The notes: generated from the letters alone by a model not told the origin. DNA of 64,000 nt from Nannocystis sp. (GCF_016714285.1 NZ_JADJNN010000004.1:62001-126000), one strand, 5' to 3'. Counted from the stretch's first letter, positions 8,644-17,353 are shown. A program made the numbers and translations.

Positions 8644-10863
8644 ATGCCGCCCGCCGATCGCCCCGATCACGCCGAGATCCTCGCCGCCCTGCGCGACCCC
8701 GGCGACCTCCGACCCCGCCAGCTCGGCCCCGGCGACGCCGCGATCCTCCCCCACGCGCACCTCGACCTCTCCAGCCTCGCCGACCCCACGCTGCTCGCCG
8801 CGATCCCCCGCGAATGGCCCCTGCGCGGCCTCTGGCTGGGCAACAGCGCCCTCGGCCCCGACGCCATCCCGGCCCTCATCGAGCTCCTCGCCCGACACCC
8901 GAGCCTCGAGCACCTCGAGCTCTCCGGCAACAGCCTCGGCCCCCGCGGCCTCGCGCTCCTGACCCCCGCCCTCGCCGCCCACCCCGGCCTGCGCTCCCTC
9001 GGCCTCGCCGACAACGACCTCGACGGCCCCACCCTCGATCGCCTCGGTCAGCGGCTCGCCGACCACCCGCTCCAACACCTCCGCCTCGCCCAACCTGTCC
9101 CTTCGACCACCCAACCTGTCCCTTCGACCACCCGCCCCAACCTCGCCCAACCTGTCCCTTCGACCACCCAACCTGTCCCTTCGACCACCCGCCCCAACCG
9201 CCCCGGCGACCCCGCCGTGTGGGCCGCCCTGCTGCGCCGCAACCACTCGTGGCGCAGCCTCAGCCTCCCCGCCTGCCCCGATCCCACCCCGCTGCTCGCC
9301 GCCCTCAGCCACACCACTGTCCTGCGTCGCCTCGAGCTCGGCGACCCGCTCCCGCCCGCCGCCCTCGCGCAGCTGTGCAGCAACGCCAACCGCGACCGCG
9401 AGCACCACCCCGCCCCCGAGCTCGCCCGCCTGCGCCGCTCGCTCCCCGCCATCACCGCCGCGATCCCCGAGCTCCCGCCCGCGACCCTCGACCCCGCCGA
9501 CCTCGCCGCCACCCTGCGCCTGCTCGCTACCCTCAACGAGCGCCCCGAGCTCCTCCACCTCGATCACCCAACGGTGCACGACCTCCGTCGCGCCCTGCTC
9601 GCGACCCAGCGCCGCGATCGCAGCGACGAGCGCCGCCTCGCCCGCACCCGTCGCGCCGCCAGCCGTCGCGCCGAACGCGAGGCCGCCGCCCGCACCCGCA
9701 TCGACGAGGCCCAGATCCGCCGCCGCAACGCCGGCGTCGCCGCGACCACCACCACCGCGCAGCTCCCCCCCGAGCACACGATCCACCGCCTCGATCCCCC
9801 GCGCCCCTGCTACGTCTGCAAGCGACCCTACGACCGCCTGCACTTCTTCTACGACCGCCTGTGCCCGATCTGCGCCGGCGAGAGCTACACCCGCCGCGGC
9901 GACCAGCTCGACCTGCGCGGCCGCTTCGCCCTCGTCACCGGCGGTCGCGTCAAGATCGGCCACCACGTCGCCCTCCGCCTGCTCGCCTGGGGCGCCCACG
10001 TGATCGTCACCTCCCGCTTCGCCCGCGACACCGTCCGCCGCTTCGCCGCCCACCCCGACTTCGCCAGCTTCCGCGATCGCCTCCACGTCTTCCCCCTCGA
10101 CCTCCGCGCCATCCCCCACGTCGAGGCCTTCACCGCCCACCTCATCCGCAGCTACCCGCGCCTCGACATCCTCATCAACAACGCCGCCCAGACCATCCAC
10201 CGCCCGCCCGCCTACTACGCCGCCCTGCTCGCCGACGAGGCCGCCCCGCTCGCCCTCCCCGCCGGCCTGGACCAGCTCCTCCCGGCCCTCCCCCTCGCCT
10301 CGACCACACCCCTGCCCGCCGAGTCCCCGCTGTTCCCCCAGACCAGCGACGACGGCTTCGGCCGCCCCCTCGACCTCCGCGAGCGCAACAGCTGGCGCCT
10401 GCGCCTCGACGAGGTCGGCACCGTCGAGATGCTCGAGGTCTCGCTCATCAACACCGTCGCCCCCTTCGTCCTCAACGCCCGGCTCCGTCAGCACATGTCC
10501 CGAAGGACAGGCGCCGCCTTCATCGTCAACGTCTCCGCCCCCGAGGGCCGCTTCGACCGCGACTACAAGGCCCCCTTCCACCCGCACACCAACATGGCCA
10601 AGGCCGCGCTCAACATGATGACGCGCACCAGCGCCGACGACTACGCCGACGACGCCATCTACATGACCAGCGTCGACACCGGCTGGGCCTCGAACGAGAA
10701 CCCGGCCCCGATCGCCGCGGCGATGGACGCCCGCGGCTTCATGCCACCCCTCGACCTCGTCGACGCCGCGACCCGCGTCTGCGACCCGATCGTCCGCGGC
10801 CTCCGCGACGGCGAGCTGCTGCGCGGCGTCTTCCTCAAGGACTTCCGCCCGATCACCTGGTGA
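8644..10863 (+). CDS. leucine-rich repeat / zinc-ribbon / SDR fusion protein
   Basis: A 739-residue protein in three parts. Residues about 35-145 and 195-235 hold leucine-rich repeats (LEHLELSGNSLGPRGL). They are interrupted by a tandem QPVPSTT insert at about 150-182. A four-cysteine zinc ribbon follows (Cys389, 392, 407, 410). Residues about 420-739 are a short-chain dehydrogenase domain with the nucleotide-binding segment VTGGRVKIG and NNAAQ. The usual catalytic Tyr of YxxxK is Thr649 in TNMAK, with Lys653 kept. I know related proteins with HTNMAKAALNMM, so this is a lineage trait rather than decay, but the reaction is unknown. The ATG at 8644 is the first in frame. Its 3' end overlaps the convergent GTPase gene by 11 bases. 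Confidence 0.85.
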   Translation: MPPADRPDHAEILAALRDPGDLRPRQLGPGDAAILPHAHLDLSSLADPTLLAAIPREWPLRGLWLGNSALGPDAIPALIELLARHPSLEHLELSGNSLGPRGLALLTPALAAHPGLRSLGLADNDLDGPTLDRLGQRLADHPLQHLRLAQPVPSTTQPVPSTTRPNLAQPVPSTTQPVPSTTRPNRPGDPAVWAALLRRNHSWRSLSLPACPDPTPLLAALSHTTVLRRLELGDPLPPAALAQLCSNANRDREHHPAPELARLRRSLPAITAAIPELPPATLDPADLAATLRLLATLNERPELLHLDHPTVHDLRRALLATQRRDRSDERRLARTRRAASRRAEREAAARTRIDEAQIRRRNAGVAATTTTAQLPPEHTIHRLDPPRPCYVCKRPYDRLHFFYDRLCPICAGESYTRRGDQLDLRGRFALVTGGRVKIGHHVALRLLAWGAHVIVTSRFARDTVRRFAAHPDFASFRDRLHVFPLDLRAIPHVEAFTAHLIRSYPRLDILINNAAQTIHRPPAYYAALLADEAAPLALPAGLDQLLPALPLASTTPLPAESPLFPQTSDDGFGRPLDLRERNSWRLRLDEVGTVEMLEVSLINTVAPFVLNARLRQHMSRRTGAAFIVNVSAPEGRFDRDYKAPFHPHTNMAKAALNMMTRTSADDYADDAIYMTSVDTGWASNENPAPIAAAMDARGFMPPLDLVDAATRVCDPIVRGLRDGELLRGVFLKDFRPITW
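9084..9197 (+). repeat. nested tandem repeat encoding QPVPSTT units
   Basis: A 21-base unit, CAACCTGTCCCTTCGACCAC plus one C, occurs twice in tandem (9091-9111, 9112-9132). After a short spacer (CGCCCCAACCTCGCC) it occurs twice more (9148-9168, 9169-9189), forming a doubled 57-base super-repeat. It is in frame and inserts a Pro/Thr-rich linker in the LRR region. The CCTGTCCCTTCG core matches one arm of the palindromic element found elsewhere in this window. Confidence 0.9.
10495..10511. repeat. dispersed palindromic element inside the LRR-SDR gene
   Basis: TGTCC-CGAA-GGACA-GG forms a perfect five-base stem with a four-base loop. It is read in frame as M-S-R-R-T-G within the SDR domain. It is one member of the dispersed element described in the findings. 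Confidence 0.6.
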
Positions 10864-12166
10864 TCGGCGTGACCCCGACGAGCTCGCCGCGCCCCGCCGT
10901 CCCGCCCCACAGCGCCGGAGCCCCGCGCGGCCCCACCGGCCCCTGATTGCCGTCGCGCACCAGGAAGCGCATCCCCGCCTCGACGTACACCGGCGCGACC
11001 AGATCGATCCCCAGCTCCGCCGCGCCGCCCGGCCAGAGCTGCGCCTGCGCCCCCAGCCGCAGCCGACCACTCACCACCGTCGCGCCGAACAACAATGACA
11101 CCAGATGCCCGTCGCGCACCGCCGTGCGCCGCCCGCCCTCCGTCGTCGGCAACAGCTCGACCCGCGCCCGCAGCAGCTCGGTCGCCCGCGTCGTCGGCTC
11201 GACCAGCGCCTGACCCGAGCGCAGATCCCTCGGCCGCAGCGGCGCGCCCGAGCGGGTCAGCAGCACCCCCGCGAACTCCCCCGCGCCGACCTGCGTCACC
11301 TTGCGCCGCTGCGTCTCGAGGTCCGCCACCACCACCCGCGAGCTCTCACCGAAGCCGACGATCCACAGCGCGTCGCCGCGGCGCAGCTGCCCGCGCCGGA
11401 CCCGGCCGTCGACGATCACCCCCTCGAGCCCAGGCCTGCGGCTGAACGCCCGCTCGATGTACAGCAGCGGCGCCCCCTCGCCGCGCAGCTGCGGCACCGT
11501 CAGCTCCGTCTCGAGCGCCTCGATCAGATCGGCGATGCTCGCCTCCCACGGCGACGGGCCCGCGCACACCGGCAGCGCCGCCCCGCGGATGATGCGAGTC
11601 GCGTCGCCGTCGAAGCCGCAGCGCGACAGCAGCTCGCGCACGTCGTGCTCGACCAGGTCGAGCCACTCGCCGTCCTGCACGAGGTCACACTTGCCGAGGA
11701 ACACCACCAGCTGACGCAGCCCCAGCGCCTGCGCGAGCAGCAGGTGCTCGTGCGTCTGCGCCTGCACCCCGTCCGGCGCCGACACCACCAGGATCAGCGC
11801 GTCGACGAGGCCCTGGGCCCGCGCCGCGTTCTTCAGCCACGGCCGCCGCCCCGGGCTGTCGATGTGCACATAGGACCGCTGCGCCGTCGCGTAGCGCAGC
11901 TCGCTCGGCGCCGTCGTCAGGCTCTCCGTGCCCGGCTCCGGCAGCTCATCCGGGAGTCCCGCCCGCACCACACGCCCCGACGGCAGCGCCACCGCCTGCC
12001 GACCGCTGCGCGCGTCGAGCTGCGCCACCGTCACCGCCCGCACCTCGTCCGGTCGACGCCGCGCCAGCACCCGCGAGATGGCGGAGCAGAGCGTGGTCTT
12101 GCCGTGACGGTGGTGGCCGATCGTGGCCACCGCGAGCGTCGGACGATGCTGACGTATCTCGGACAT
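10853..12166 (-). CDS. EF-Tu-like translational-type GTPase paralogue
   Basis: A 437-residue protein with the three-domain layout of EF-Tu. Residues 1-200 are a G domain: G1 is GHHRHGKTT (17-25), G3 is DSPGR (103-107) and G4 is GKCD (158-161). Two beta-barrel regions follow. The segment TAQRSYVHIDSPG aligns with the EF-Tu stretch before its G3 motif. The switch I motif RGIT is not recognisable, and the His that activates water in EF-Tu (DCPGH) is Arg107, so GTP hydrolysis may be altered. Housekeeping EF-Tu keeps these residues, so this is a diverged paralogue. The ATG at 12166-12164 overlaps the region upstream of the divergent BNR gene. The role is unknown. Confidence 0.85.
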   Translation of the reverse strand: MSEIRQHRPTLAVATIGHHRHGKTTLCSAISRVLARRRPDEVRAVTVAQLDARSGRQAVALPSGRVVRAGLPDELPEPGTESLTTAPSELRYATAQRSYVHIDSPGRRPWLKNAARAQGLVDALILVVSAPDGVQAQTHEHLLLAQALGLRQLVVFLGKCDLVQDGEWLDLVEHDVRELLSRCGFDGDATRIIRGAALPVCAGPSPWEASIADLIEALETELTVPQLRGEGAPLLYIERAFSRRPGLEGVIVDGRVRRGQLRRGDALWIVGFGESSRVVVADLETQRRKVTQVGAGEFAGVLLTRSGAPLRPRDLRSGQALVEPTTRATELLRARVELLPTTEGGRRTAVRDGHLVSLLFGATVVSGRLRLGAQAQLWPGGAAELGIDLVAPVYVEAGMRFLVRDGNQGPVGPRGAPALWGGTAGRGELVGVTPITR

Positions 12167-12236
12167 GCAGCCCGCGAGCCTATCACGCGACCCCGCGGCC
12201 GCGCGCGACCCACCGATCCCGCGTGATACCCTCGCG

Positions 12237-14405
12237 GTGCCCGTGCTCGCATTCGCCTCCCGCCCGCGCCTGCTGCTCGGCGCGCTGCTCGTCGCCTGTA
12301 CAACGAGCGGCGAGCTCCCAGCCATCGGCCCCGACGCAGCGACACCCGCCGAGTCGCCGACCCCCGAGCCGCCGCCCACCCCCCTCGGCGCAGCGACACC
12401 CAGCGCAGCTTCACCGCCCAACCTCGACGCGGCGACACCCAGCGCAGCGACGCCGCCAACCACACCGGCGCTCGCCGCCGTCGCCCCGCAGCGCCTGCAT
12501 CCGGCCACCAGCACGGCCGAGCTGTTCGGCATCACCGGCGACGACGCCGGCCTCGTCCTCGCCGTCGGCGTCCACGGCACGATCCTCCGCTCCGACGATC
12601 ACGGCCAGAGCTGGCGCGAGGTCGCAAGCCCCAGCGCGAGCCACCTCGCCGCCGCCTGGCGCAGCCCGCAAGGCAGCCTGTTCGCGGCCGGCAGCGACGG
12701 AACGATCCTCCGCTCCCGCGACCGCGGTCTCACCTGGCACGCGCGCACGAGCGGCACCCCGCACTGGCTCCGTCACCTCGCCGGCAACCCGCACGAGATC
12801 CTCGCCGCCGGCGACCACGGCACGATCCTCCGCTCCCGCGACGACGGCGACACCTGGACCAGCGTCGCCATGCCCACCCTCGCCGAGCCCTCGCGCAAGC
12901 CCTCGCGCGACCGCCTCCCACCCGGCGCACGACCACCGCCGCCCGGCCCTGACGACATCGTGCGCAGCATGTACCGACCCGACGAGGACGTGCGAGGCCT
13001 CGCCGCCCCGCGCCCCGGCGAGCTGTGGATCGCCCTGCGCCAGCTCGTGTGGCAGCGCCCCGACGATGCCGGCGCCTGGCGAGTCCTCGCCCGCACCGCG
13101 CCCCCGCGCGACAGCTTCGCCAACCTCTGGGTCGGCGACACCCACTGGGTCGTCAGTGGTCGCAACCGCGGCAGCGAGCGCCCCTCCTACTTCGTCGGCA
13201 CCGGCACCGCCGGCACCGCCCCGATCCTCTCCGGCTGGTCCCAGATCGACAGCCGCCTCATCTCCCCCCCGATCGTCACCGGCGCCCCGACCGGCGCCCC
13301 GCCGATCCTCTACCTCGCGGGCGACGGCTACGCCGTGCACTGGTCCGAGGACGGCGGCCTGCGCTGGGCCGACTCGGAGCAGAGCGCCGTCATGCAGTCG
13401 CCCTACCCGCTGGCCAAGCGCGCCATGTGGGTCGCCCCCGACGGCATCGTCCACGCCGCTGGCACGGCCGGCGCCGTGATGCGCTCGACCGATCACGCTC
13501 GCACCTGGACCGTGCAAAACGGCGGCGCACGTGAGCCTCTCTTCGGCGGCGCGCTCGCCCGCGACGGCAGCATCTACACCGCCGTGGCCTTCGCCGTGCT
13601 GCGCGGCCGCGCCGATCACTGGCAACTCCTCTCACCGACCTCGACGCTCCCGGTCGGCGGCCACACCGAGGCCCCGACCTCCCGCGGCCTGGTCCGCTGC
13701 TGCACTGATGTCTGGGTCGCCCCCGACGGCACGATCCTCGCCGCCGGCAACGGCCTCGTCTGGCGCTCGCGCGACGACGGCCGCAGCTGGAAGAAGACCC
13801 ACGACAGCGACCCGCGCTGGGACTGCTGCTGGTCCCTGTGGGGCGACGATCGCGGCGTCCACGGAATCGACCGCGACGTCATCCTCAGCTCGATCGATCA
13901 CGGCAAGACCTGGACCCGCAGCTCGATCGCCCACCTGCTCACCCGCGACGACGGCAACCGCCTCGACATCAGCGGCAGCGACGACCACCTGCTCGTCGTC
14001 GGCGGCCCCGGACTCATCCTCCACAGCAGCGACCGCGGCCGCACCTGGGCCCGTCGCACCAGCCCCACCCGCGAGCCGCTCCACGCCGGCTTCGTCGCGA
14101 CCACCGCCACCGGCCTCATCGCCCTCGCGGCCGGCGAACACGGCACCCTCCTGCGCTCCACCGACGCCATCCACTGGCAGCAGATCGCCCTGCCCACGAC
14201 CATGCGCCTGCTCGGCATCCACGGCGACGAAGCGCGCGGCGAGCTCTACCTCGCCGGCGAGTCCGGCCTGCTGCGCTCACGCGACGACGGCCTCACATGG
14301 GCCCTCGACCCCACCGTCCGCGAGCCCCTGCGAAGCGTCTTCGGCGACGACCGCGGCCAGGTCCTCGTCGCCGGCGAACGCGGCCTGGTCCTGCGCCTCC
14401 CCTGA
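12237..14405 (+). CDS. BNR/YCF48-type beta-propeller lipoprotein
   Basis: A lipoprotein of about 722 residues. From the GTG at 12237 the N-terminus is VPVLAFASRPRLLLGALLVAC, with the lipobox Cys at residue 21. A Pro/Ala/Thr linker (ATPSAASPP repeats, DNA about 12375-12455) follows. The rest contains many GTILRSDDHGQSW / GTILRSRDRGLTW-like units, the Asp-box repeats of YCF48/BNR beta-propellers. These generally mediate binding rather than catalysis unless sialidase residues are present, and I see no such set. It likely sits on the outer membrane or cell surface. It is divergent from the GTPase gene with almost no intergenic space. Confidence 0.85.
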   Translation: MPVLAFASRPRLLLGALLVACTTSGELPAIGPDAATPAESPTPEPPPTPLGAATPSAASPPNLDAATPSAATPPTTPALAAVAPQRLHPATSTAELFGITGDDAGLVLAVGVHGTILRSDDHGQSWREVASPSASHLAAAWRSPQGSLFAAGSDGTILRSRDRGLTWHARTSGTPHWLRHLAGNPHEILAAGDHGTILRSRDDGDTWTSVAMPTLAEPSRKPSRDRLPPGARPPPPGPDDIVRSMYRPDEDVRGLAAPRPGELWIALRQLVWQRPDDAGAWRVLARTAPPRDSFANLWVGDTHWVVSGRNRGSERPSYFVGTGTAGTAPILSGWSQIDSRLISPPIVTGAPTGAPPILYLAGDGYAVHWSEDGGLRWADSEQSAVMQSPYPLAKRAMWVAPDGIVHAAGTAGAVMRSTDHARTWTVQNGGAREPLFGGALARDGSIYTAVAFAVLRGRADHWQLLSPTSTLPVGGHTEAPTSRGLVRCCTDVWVAPDGTILAAGNGLVWRSRDDGRSWKKTHDSDPRWDCCWSLWGDDRGVHGIDRDVILSSIDHGKTWTRSSIAHLLTRDDGNRLDISGSDDHLLVVGGPGLILHSSDRGRTWARRTSPTREPLHAGFVATTATGLIALAAGEHGTLLRSTDAIHWQQIALPTTMRLLGIHGDEARGELYLAGESGLLRSRDDGLTWALDPTVREPLRSVFGDDRGQVLVAGERGLVLRLP

Positions 14406-14428
14406 GTCGTCGACCCGCAACGACATCG

Positions 14429-14498
14429 TGCCATCCGCTCCACCCGGTCACGAGCGTCCGCGTCTTGCCATCCGCGCCGCCGATGCCGAGCGTCCGCG
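14429..14498 (+). repeat. imperfect tandem duplication of about 35 bases
   Basis: TGCCATCCGC...GAGCGTCCGCG occurs at 14429-14462 and again at 14466-14498, with a few mismatches between the shared ends. It lies in the gap between the BNR and CAP genes. No function is evident. Confidence 0.6.
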
Positions 14499-14574
14499 CG
14501 CCCCCAGACCGCTTGCCCCGCGCGCACGAAGCCGCCACGATCGCCGCCGGGCCGCGCCGCGCCCGGAGGTCACC

Positions 14575-15021
14575 ATGTCCCTGCGCCCCACGCTCGCCGC
14601 CCTGCTCCTCGCCCTCGCCGCCTGCCACGACGAGTCCGGGTCCGAGTACGACGCCGCCGCCAGCCAGTGCGTCGACACCATCAACATGTACCGCGCCACC
14701 CTCGGCCTCCCCGCCTACGAGCGCTGGACCGACGCCGAGGGCTGCAGCGACGATGAGGCCGCCAGCGACGGCAAGACCAACACGGCCCACGGCGCCTTCA
14801 CGCAGTGCGGCGAGATGGCCCAGAACGAGTGCCCCGGCTGGCCCGCCCCCGCCGAGTCGATGATCGATGGCTGCCTCGAGCTCATGTGGAACGAGGGCCC
14901 GGGCGCCGACTTCTCGGCCCACGGCCACTACATCAACATGAGCAGCACCCAGTACACAAAGGTCGCCTGCGGCTTCGCCGAGGTGAACGGATCGATCTGG
15001 GCCGTGCAGAATTTCCAGTGA
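14575..15021 (+). CDS. CAP/SCP-like domain lipoprotein
   Basis: A 148-residue protein with a short signal ending in LALAAC (lipobox Cys17). The mature part (CVDTINMYRATLGLPAYERW...NMSSTQYTKVACGF) matches the CAP (cysteine-rich secretory, PR-1) fold. It has the N-terminal helix NMYR, a HGAF segment and the HYINM / YTKVACGF strands. The ATG at 14575 has GGAGG five bases upstream. CAP proteins in bacteria are secreted and of varied or unknown activity, often binding lipid. Six cysteines in the mature part suggest disulfides. It is convergent, nine bases apart, with the next gene. Confidence 0.85.
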   Translation: MSLRPTLAALLLALAACHDESGSEYDAAASQCVDTINMYRATLGLPAYERWTDAEGCSDDEAASDGKTNTAHGAFTQCGEMAQNECPGWPAPAESMIDGCLELMWNEGPGADFSAHGHYINMSSTQYTKVACGFAEVNGSIWAVQNFQ

Positions 15022-15030
15022 CGACCCGCC

Positions 15031-15567
15031 TCAAAATGGCCGCCGCTTGAGCTTCTGCTCCGCCGAGCGCGACAGCTGCCCGACTGGTTGCAACGGCGGC
15101 GCGGTCACGCTGAGCGGCGCAGTCACCCGCGTACCCGGCATCGGCGCCACATCACCGAGGTGCCGCGTACTCGTCAGGCGGATGATCGAGCTCGCGTCCG
15201 CCTCGCCGACCTCCGTCGTCAGCGCGCCAGACCCGTTCGCCGCGACCCGCAGCGCCCGCCCCCCCGGCGCCTGGACCCCGAAGGCAAAGCTCGGCTGATC
15301 GCTGCGCGTGATCAGGGAATTGGTGAAGCCAGTCGCCCCCGACTCCGCCACGTCGGCCAGCAGCAGCCCGCTCGGCCCGACCCGCACCCACGCCTGCACG
15401 TCCTCGGCGCACAGCCGCAGCTCACCGCTGTCGCTGACCACCGCGTAGAAGCTCCCGGCGCCCGCCGCATCCGCAAGCGACGGCCACAGCGTGCGCGCCG
15501 TGACGTCAACCCGCAGCCAGCGCCCGTCGAAGCTCTGGATCCCGTACCGCCCGCGAACCTCGCTCAT
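15031..15567 (-). CDS. fascin-like / beta-trefoil type hypothetical protein
   Basis: A 178-residue protein starting MSEVRGRYGIQSFDGRWLRV. The repeated pattern YGIQSFDGRWLRV / FYAVVSDSGELRLCAEDVQAW / FAFGVQAPGGRALRVAANGSG resembles beta-trefoil or fascin-like repeats of about 40 residues. I see no signal peptide and no catalytic motif. Upstream in-frame sequence to 15663 would add 32 Arg/Gly-rich residues; I chose 15567 because the recognisable repeats begin there. A binding role is plausible but unproven. Confidence 0.65.
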   Translation of the reverse strand: MSEVRGRYGIQSFDGRWLRVDVTARTLWPSLADAAGAGSFYAVVSDSGELRLCAEDVQAWVRVGPSGLLLADVAESGATGFTNSLITRSDQPSFAFGVQAPGGRALRVAANGSGALTTEVGEADASSIIRLTSTRHLGDVAPMPGTRVTAPLSVTAPPLQPVGQLSRSAEQKLKRRPF

Positions 15568-15683
15568 GCCACGACGAGACCATGTCCGCCGGCCGCCACG
15601 CAACCCGGCAGCGCCGGGCGTGATCGCGGCACGGCCATTTTTGCGCCCACCTCGGCCCGCCACCCAACTACCATGACGGACGC

Positions 15684-16130
15684 ATGTACAAGCAGATCCT
15701 CGTTGCCCTCGACGACTCCCCCCGCGCCCCGGAGGTCCTCCGCCACGCCGCCGGTCTCGCCGCGCACACCGGCGCTCGCCTGCACCTGTGCCACGCGGTC
15801 AACGTCCCCCTCGGCCTGCCCACCGACGCCTGGATGCTCACCTTCGACGAGCTCCAGGCGCGCCTGCTCGATCACGCCAAGCAGAGCCTCGCCCAGCTCG
15901 TCGTGCACTTGCACCCGCACGCCACGCCGATCCAGTGGGGCGAGCACCTGACCCGCCTCGGCCGCCCCGCCCAGGTCATCGTCGAGCTCGCCACCGAGCT
16001 CGCCGTCGACCTCATCGTGATCGGCAGCCACGGCTATGGGCCGATCGATCGCCTGCTCGGCACCACCGCCGCGAAGGTGGTCAACGGCGCCGAGATCAGC
16101 GTCCTCGTCGTCCGGCCACCGCGAGGTTAA
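15684..16130 (+). CDS. universal stress protein (UspA family)
   Basis: A 148-residue protein starting MYKQILVALDDSPRA, the first strand of the USP alpha/beta fold. The C-terminal ATP-binding signature is visible as GSHGYGPIDRLLGTTAAKVV, fitting the G-2x-G-9x-G(S/T) spacing reasonably well. Length equals a single USP domain. Such cytoplasmic proteins respond to stress and many bind ATP. It is transcribed alone, divergent from the beta-trefoil gene and followed by a strong hairpin. The family call is firm; the physiological role is not shown by context. Confidence 0.92.
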   Translation: MYKQILVALDDSPRAPEVLRHAAGLAAHTGARLHLCHAVNVPLGLPTDAWMLTFDELQARLLDHAKQSLAQLVVHLHPHATPIQWGEHLTRLGRPAQVIVELATELAVDLIVIGSHGYGPIDRLLGTTAAKVVNGAEISVLVVRPPRG

Positions 16131-16135
16131 ACAGC

Positions 16136-16172
16136 AGAGCCCGCGCCGCGTGGACTCGCGGGCGCGGGCGCT
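16136..16172. terminator. GC-rich hairpin between convergent genes
   Basis: GCCCGCGCC at 16139-16147 pairs with GGCGCGGGC at 16161-16169, with a further GCG/CGC pairing inside the loop. It sits between the convergent USP and ADYC genes, so it could stop transcription from both sides. There is no clear U tract. Confidence 0.6.
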
Positions 16173-16196
16173 CGGGCAGCGCGGCAAGGATCACTT

Positions 16197-17282
16197 CTAG
16201 TGGCAGTTGTCGCCGTCTTCGTGGCCAAACCCGCTCATGAGCAGCGAATCATCATCGACCTTCTTCTTGCAGGGATCGGTCGCCTTGCCCTTGTTGTTGA
16301 AGAAGCACGACGGCAGGCCGAGCTCGGGGTGGCGCACGAAGCTGACACAGCTCGCGCCCTCGGGCGTCCACTCCGCCTCGACCGGCCAGTCCGTGAACCG
16401 GGTCTGGATATCGAGGCTGTCCCAGACATCGATCTGGGTGCCGTCCACGGTGTGGGGCGTACCGTCGCCGCAGAAGTCAGCGCGGGCCATCCGCGTGCAG
16501 GCCTGGTGGTGGTCCGTCAGCGAGACTTCCGTACACTTCTTCTTCTTGCCCTTGCCCTCGCACTGGGTCTCGGTCGCCCACGGCCGGTAGCCCCACAGCG
16601 CACACTTGGCGACCACCGCGTTGGTGCAGGCGAAGGTGACGGCCTTGTCATTGTCGATCCGGTCGCCGGTCAGGACATCCCAGGAGTTCTTCATCGGGAT
16701 GGCCTTGACCCCGTCGCTCCCGCAGTACGGCAGCCACTGGTTCTTGTCCTTCTCGCGATAGCTCAGGGAGTAGAGGAGGATGTCGTCCTGCTCGACGGAC
16801 TGCTCGATATTGTTGATGCGCAGAACCACGTCCTGCGTCTTCACAACGTCGCCATCTTGCCAGCGCAGCCGCAGATCCATCTCCGCGCCGATGAAGTCAA
16901 GGCCCGACACCTGATACGTGATGCCGTCCTTCTCCAGGGTCGCCGAGAACGACGTGCCCTGCAGCAGCAGACCCGGGCCCTGGAGCAGCAAACCCGGTCC
17001 CTGGAGCAGCAGCCCGGGTCCGTTGAAGTCGATGCCCTGGAGGAGAAGCCCGGGTCCTTGGAGAAGTAGACCCGGCCCCTGGAGAAGCAGCCCCGGCCCT
17101 TGAAGCAGCAAGCCGGGCCCCTGAAGCAGCAAGCCGGGCCCCTGAAGCAGCAAGCCGGGCCCCTGAAGTTGGGTGTCATTGCCCTGGAGGTCTCGCATCG
17201 ACACCTGCTCAAGATCCTCAGAGTGCTCGGCACACGCAGAGCTCAGCACCAACATTGAACTGACGACCAAAAGATTGCGCAT
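16197..17282 (-). CDS. ADYC-domain lipoprotein with LLLQGPG repeats
   Basis: A 361-residue protein. The signal MRNLLVVSSMLVLSSAC ends in a lipobox Cys17. Residues 39-109 hold nine GPGLL heptad units (LLLQGPG), one interrupted by QGIDFN. The rest is Cys-rich and contains QACTRMARADFCGDGTPHT, a variant of the ADYC signature of a myxobacterial lipoprotein family, here ADFC. The ATG at 17282-17280 has GGGGGAC about ten bases upstream. The protein is probably exposed at the outer membrane, with the leucine-rich repeat as a stalk or assembly segment. Base composition is visibly less GC-rich than the neighbours. Function is unknown. Confidence 0.85.
   Translation of the reverse strand: MRNLLVVSSMLVLSSACAEHSEDLEQVSMRDLQGNDTQLQGPGLLLQGPGLLLQGPGLLLQGPGLLLQGPGLLLQGPGLLLQGIDFNGPGLLLQGPGLLLQGPGLLLQGTSFSATLEKDGITYQVSGLDFIGAEMDLRLRWQDGDVVKTQDVVLRINNIEQSVEQDDILLYSLSYREKDKNQWLPYCGSDGVKAIPMKNSWDVLTGDRIDNDKAVTFACTNAVVAKCALWGYRPWATETQCEGKGKKKKCTEVSLTDHHQACTRMARADFCGDGTPHTVDGTQIDVWDSLDIQTRFTDWPVEAEWTPEGASCVSFVRHPELGLPSCFFNNKGKATDPCKKKVDDDSLLMSGFGHEDGDNCH
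16956..17168 (-). repeat. 21-base tandem array encoding GPGLLLQ units
   Basis: Nine near-identical 21-base units lie inside the ADYC lipoprotein gene. The units next to 17165 are nearly identical at DNA level (CTGAAGCAGCAAGCCGGGCCC on the plus strand). Those near 16970-17090 use different synonymous codons, which suggests older units and a recent local expansion. Confidence 0.9.
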
Positions 17283-17353
17283 CGACCCGTCCCCCACAAC
17301 TACGATAGTGACCGCAGCCACTCGATCGGATCAAGAAAAAATACAACGATTGT

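Noticed and set aside
9084..9197. Nested repeats as a CRISPR or integron site
   Set aside because: Units are adjacent and coding, with identical short spacers.
10853..12580. Extended N-terminus of the EF-Tu paralogue up to 12580
   Set aside because: The added residues are low-complexity antisense to the BNR gene; the EF-Tu alignment starts at the ATG at 12166.
16956..17168. Regular 21-base repeats as a possible CRISPR array
   Set aside because: There are no unique spacers, the units are in frame and coding, and no cas genes are present.
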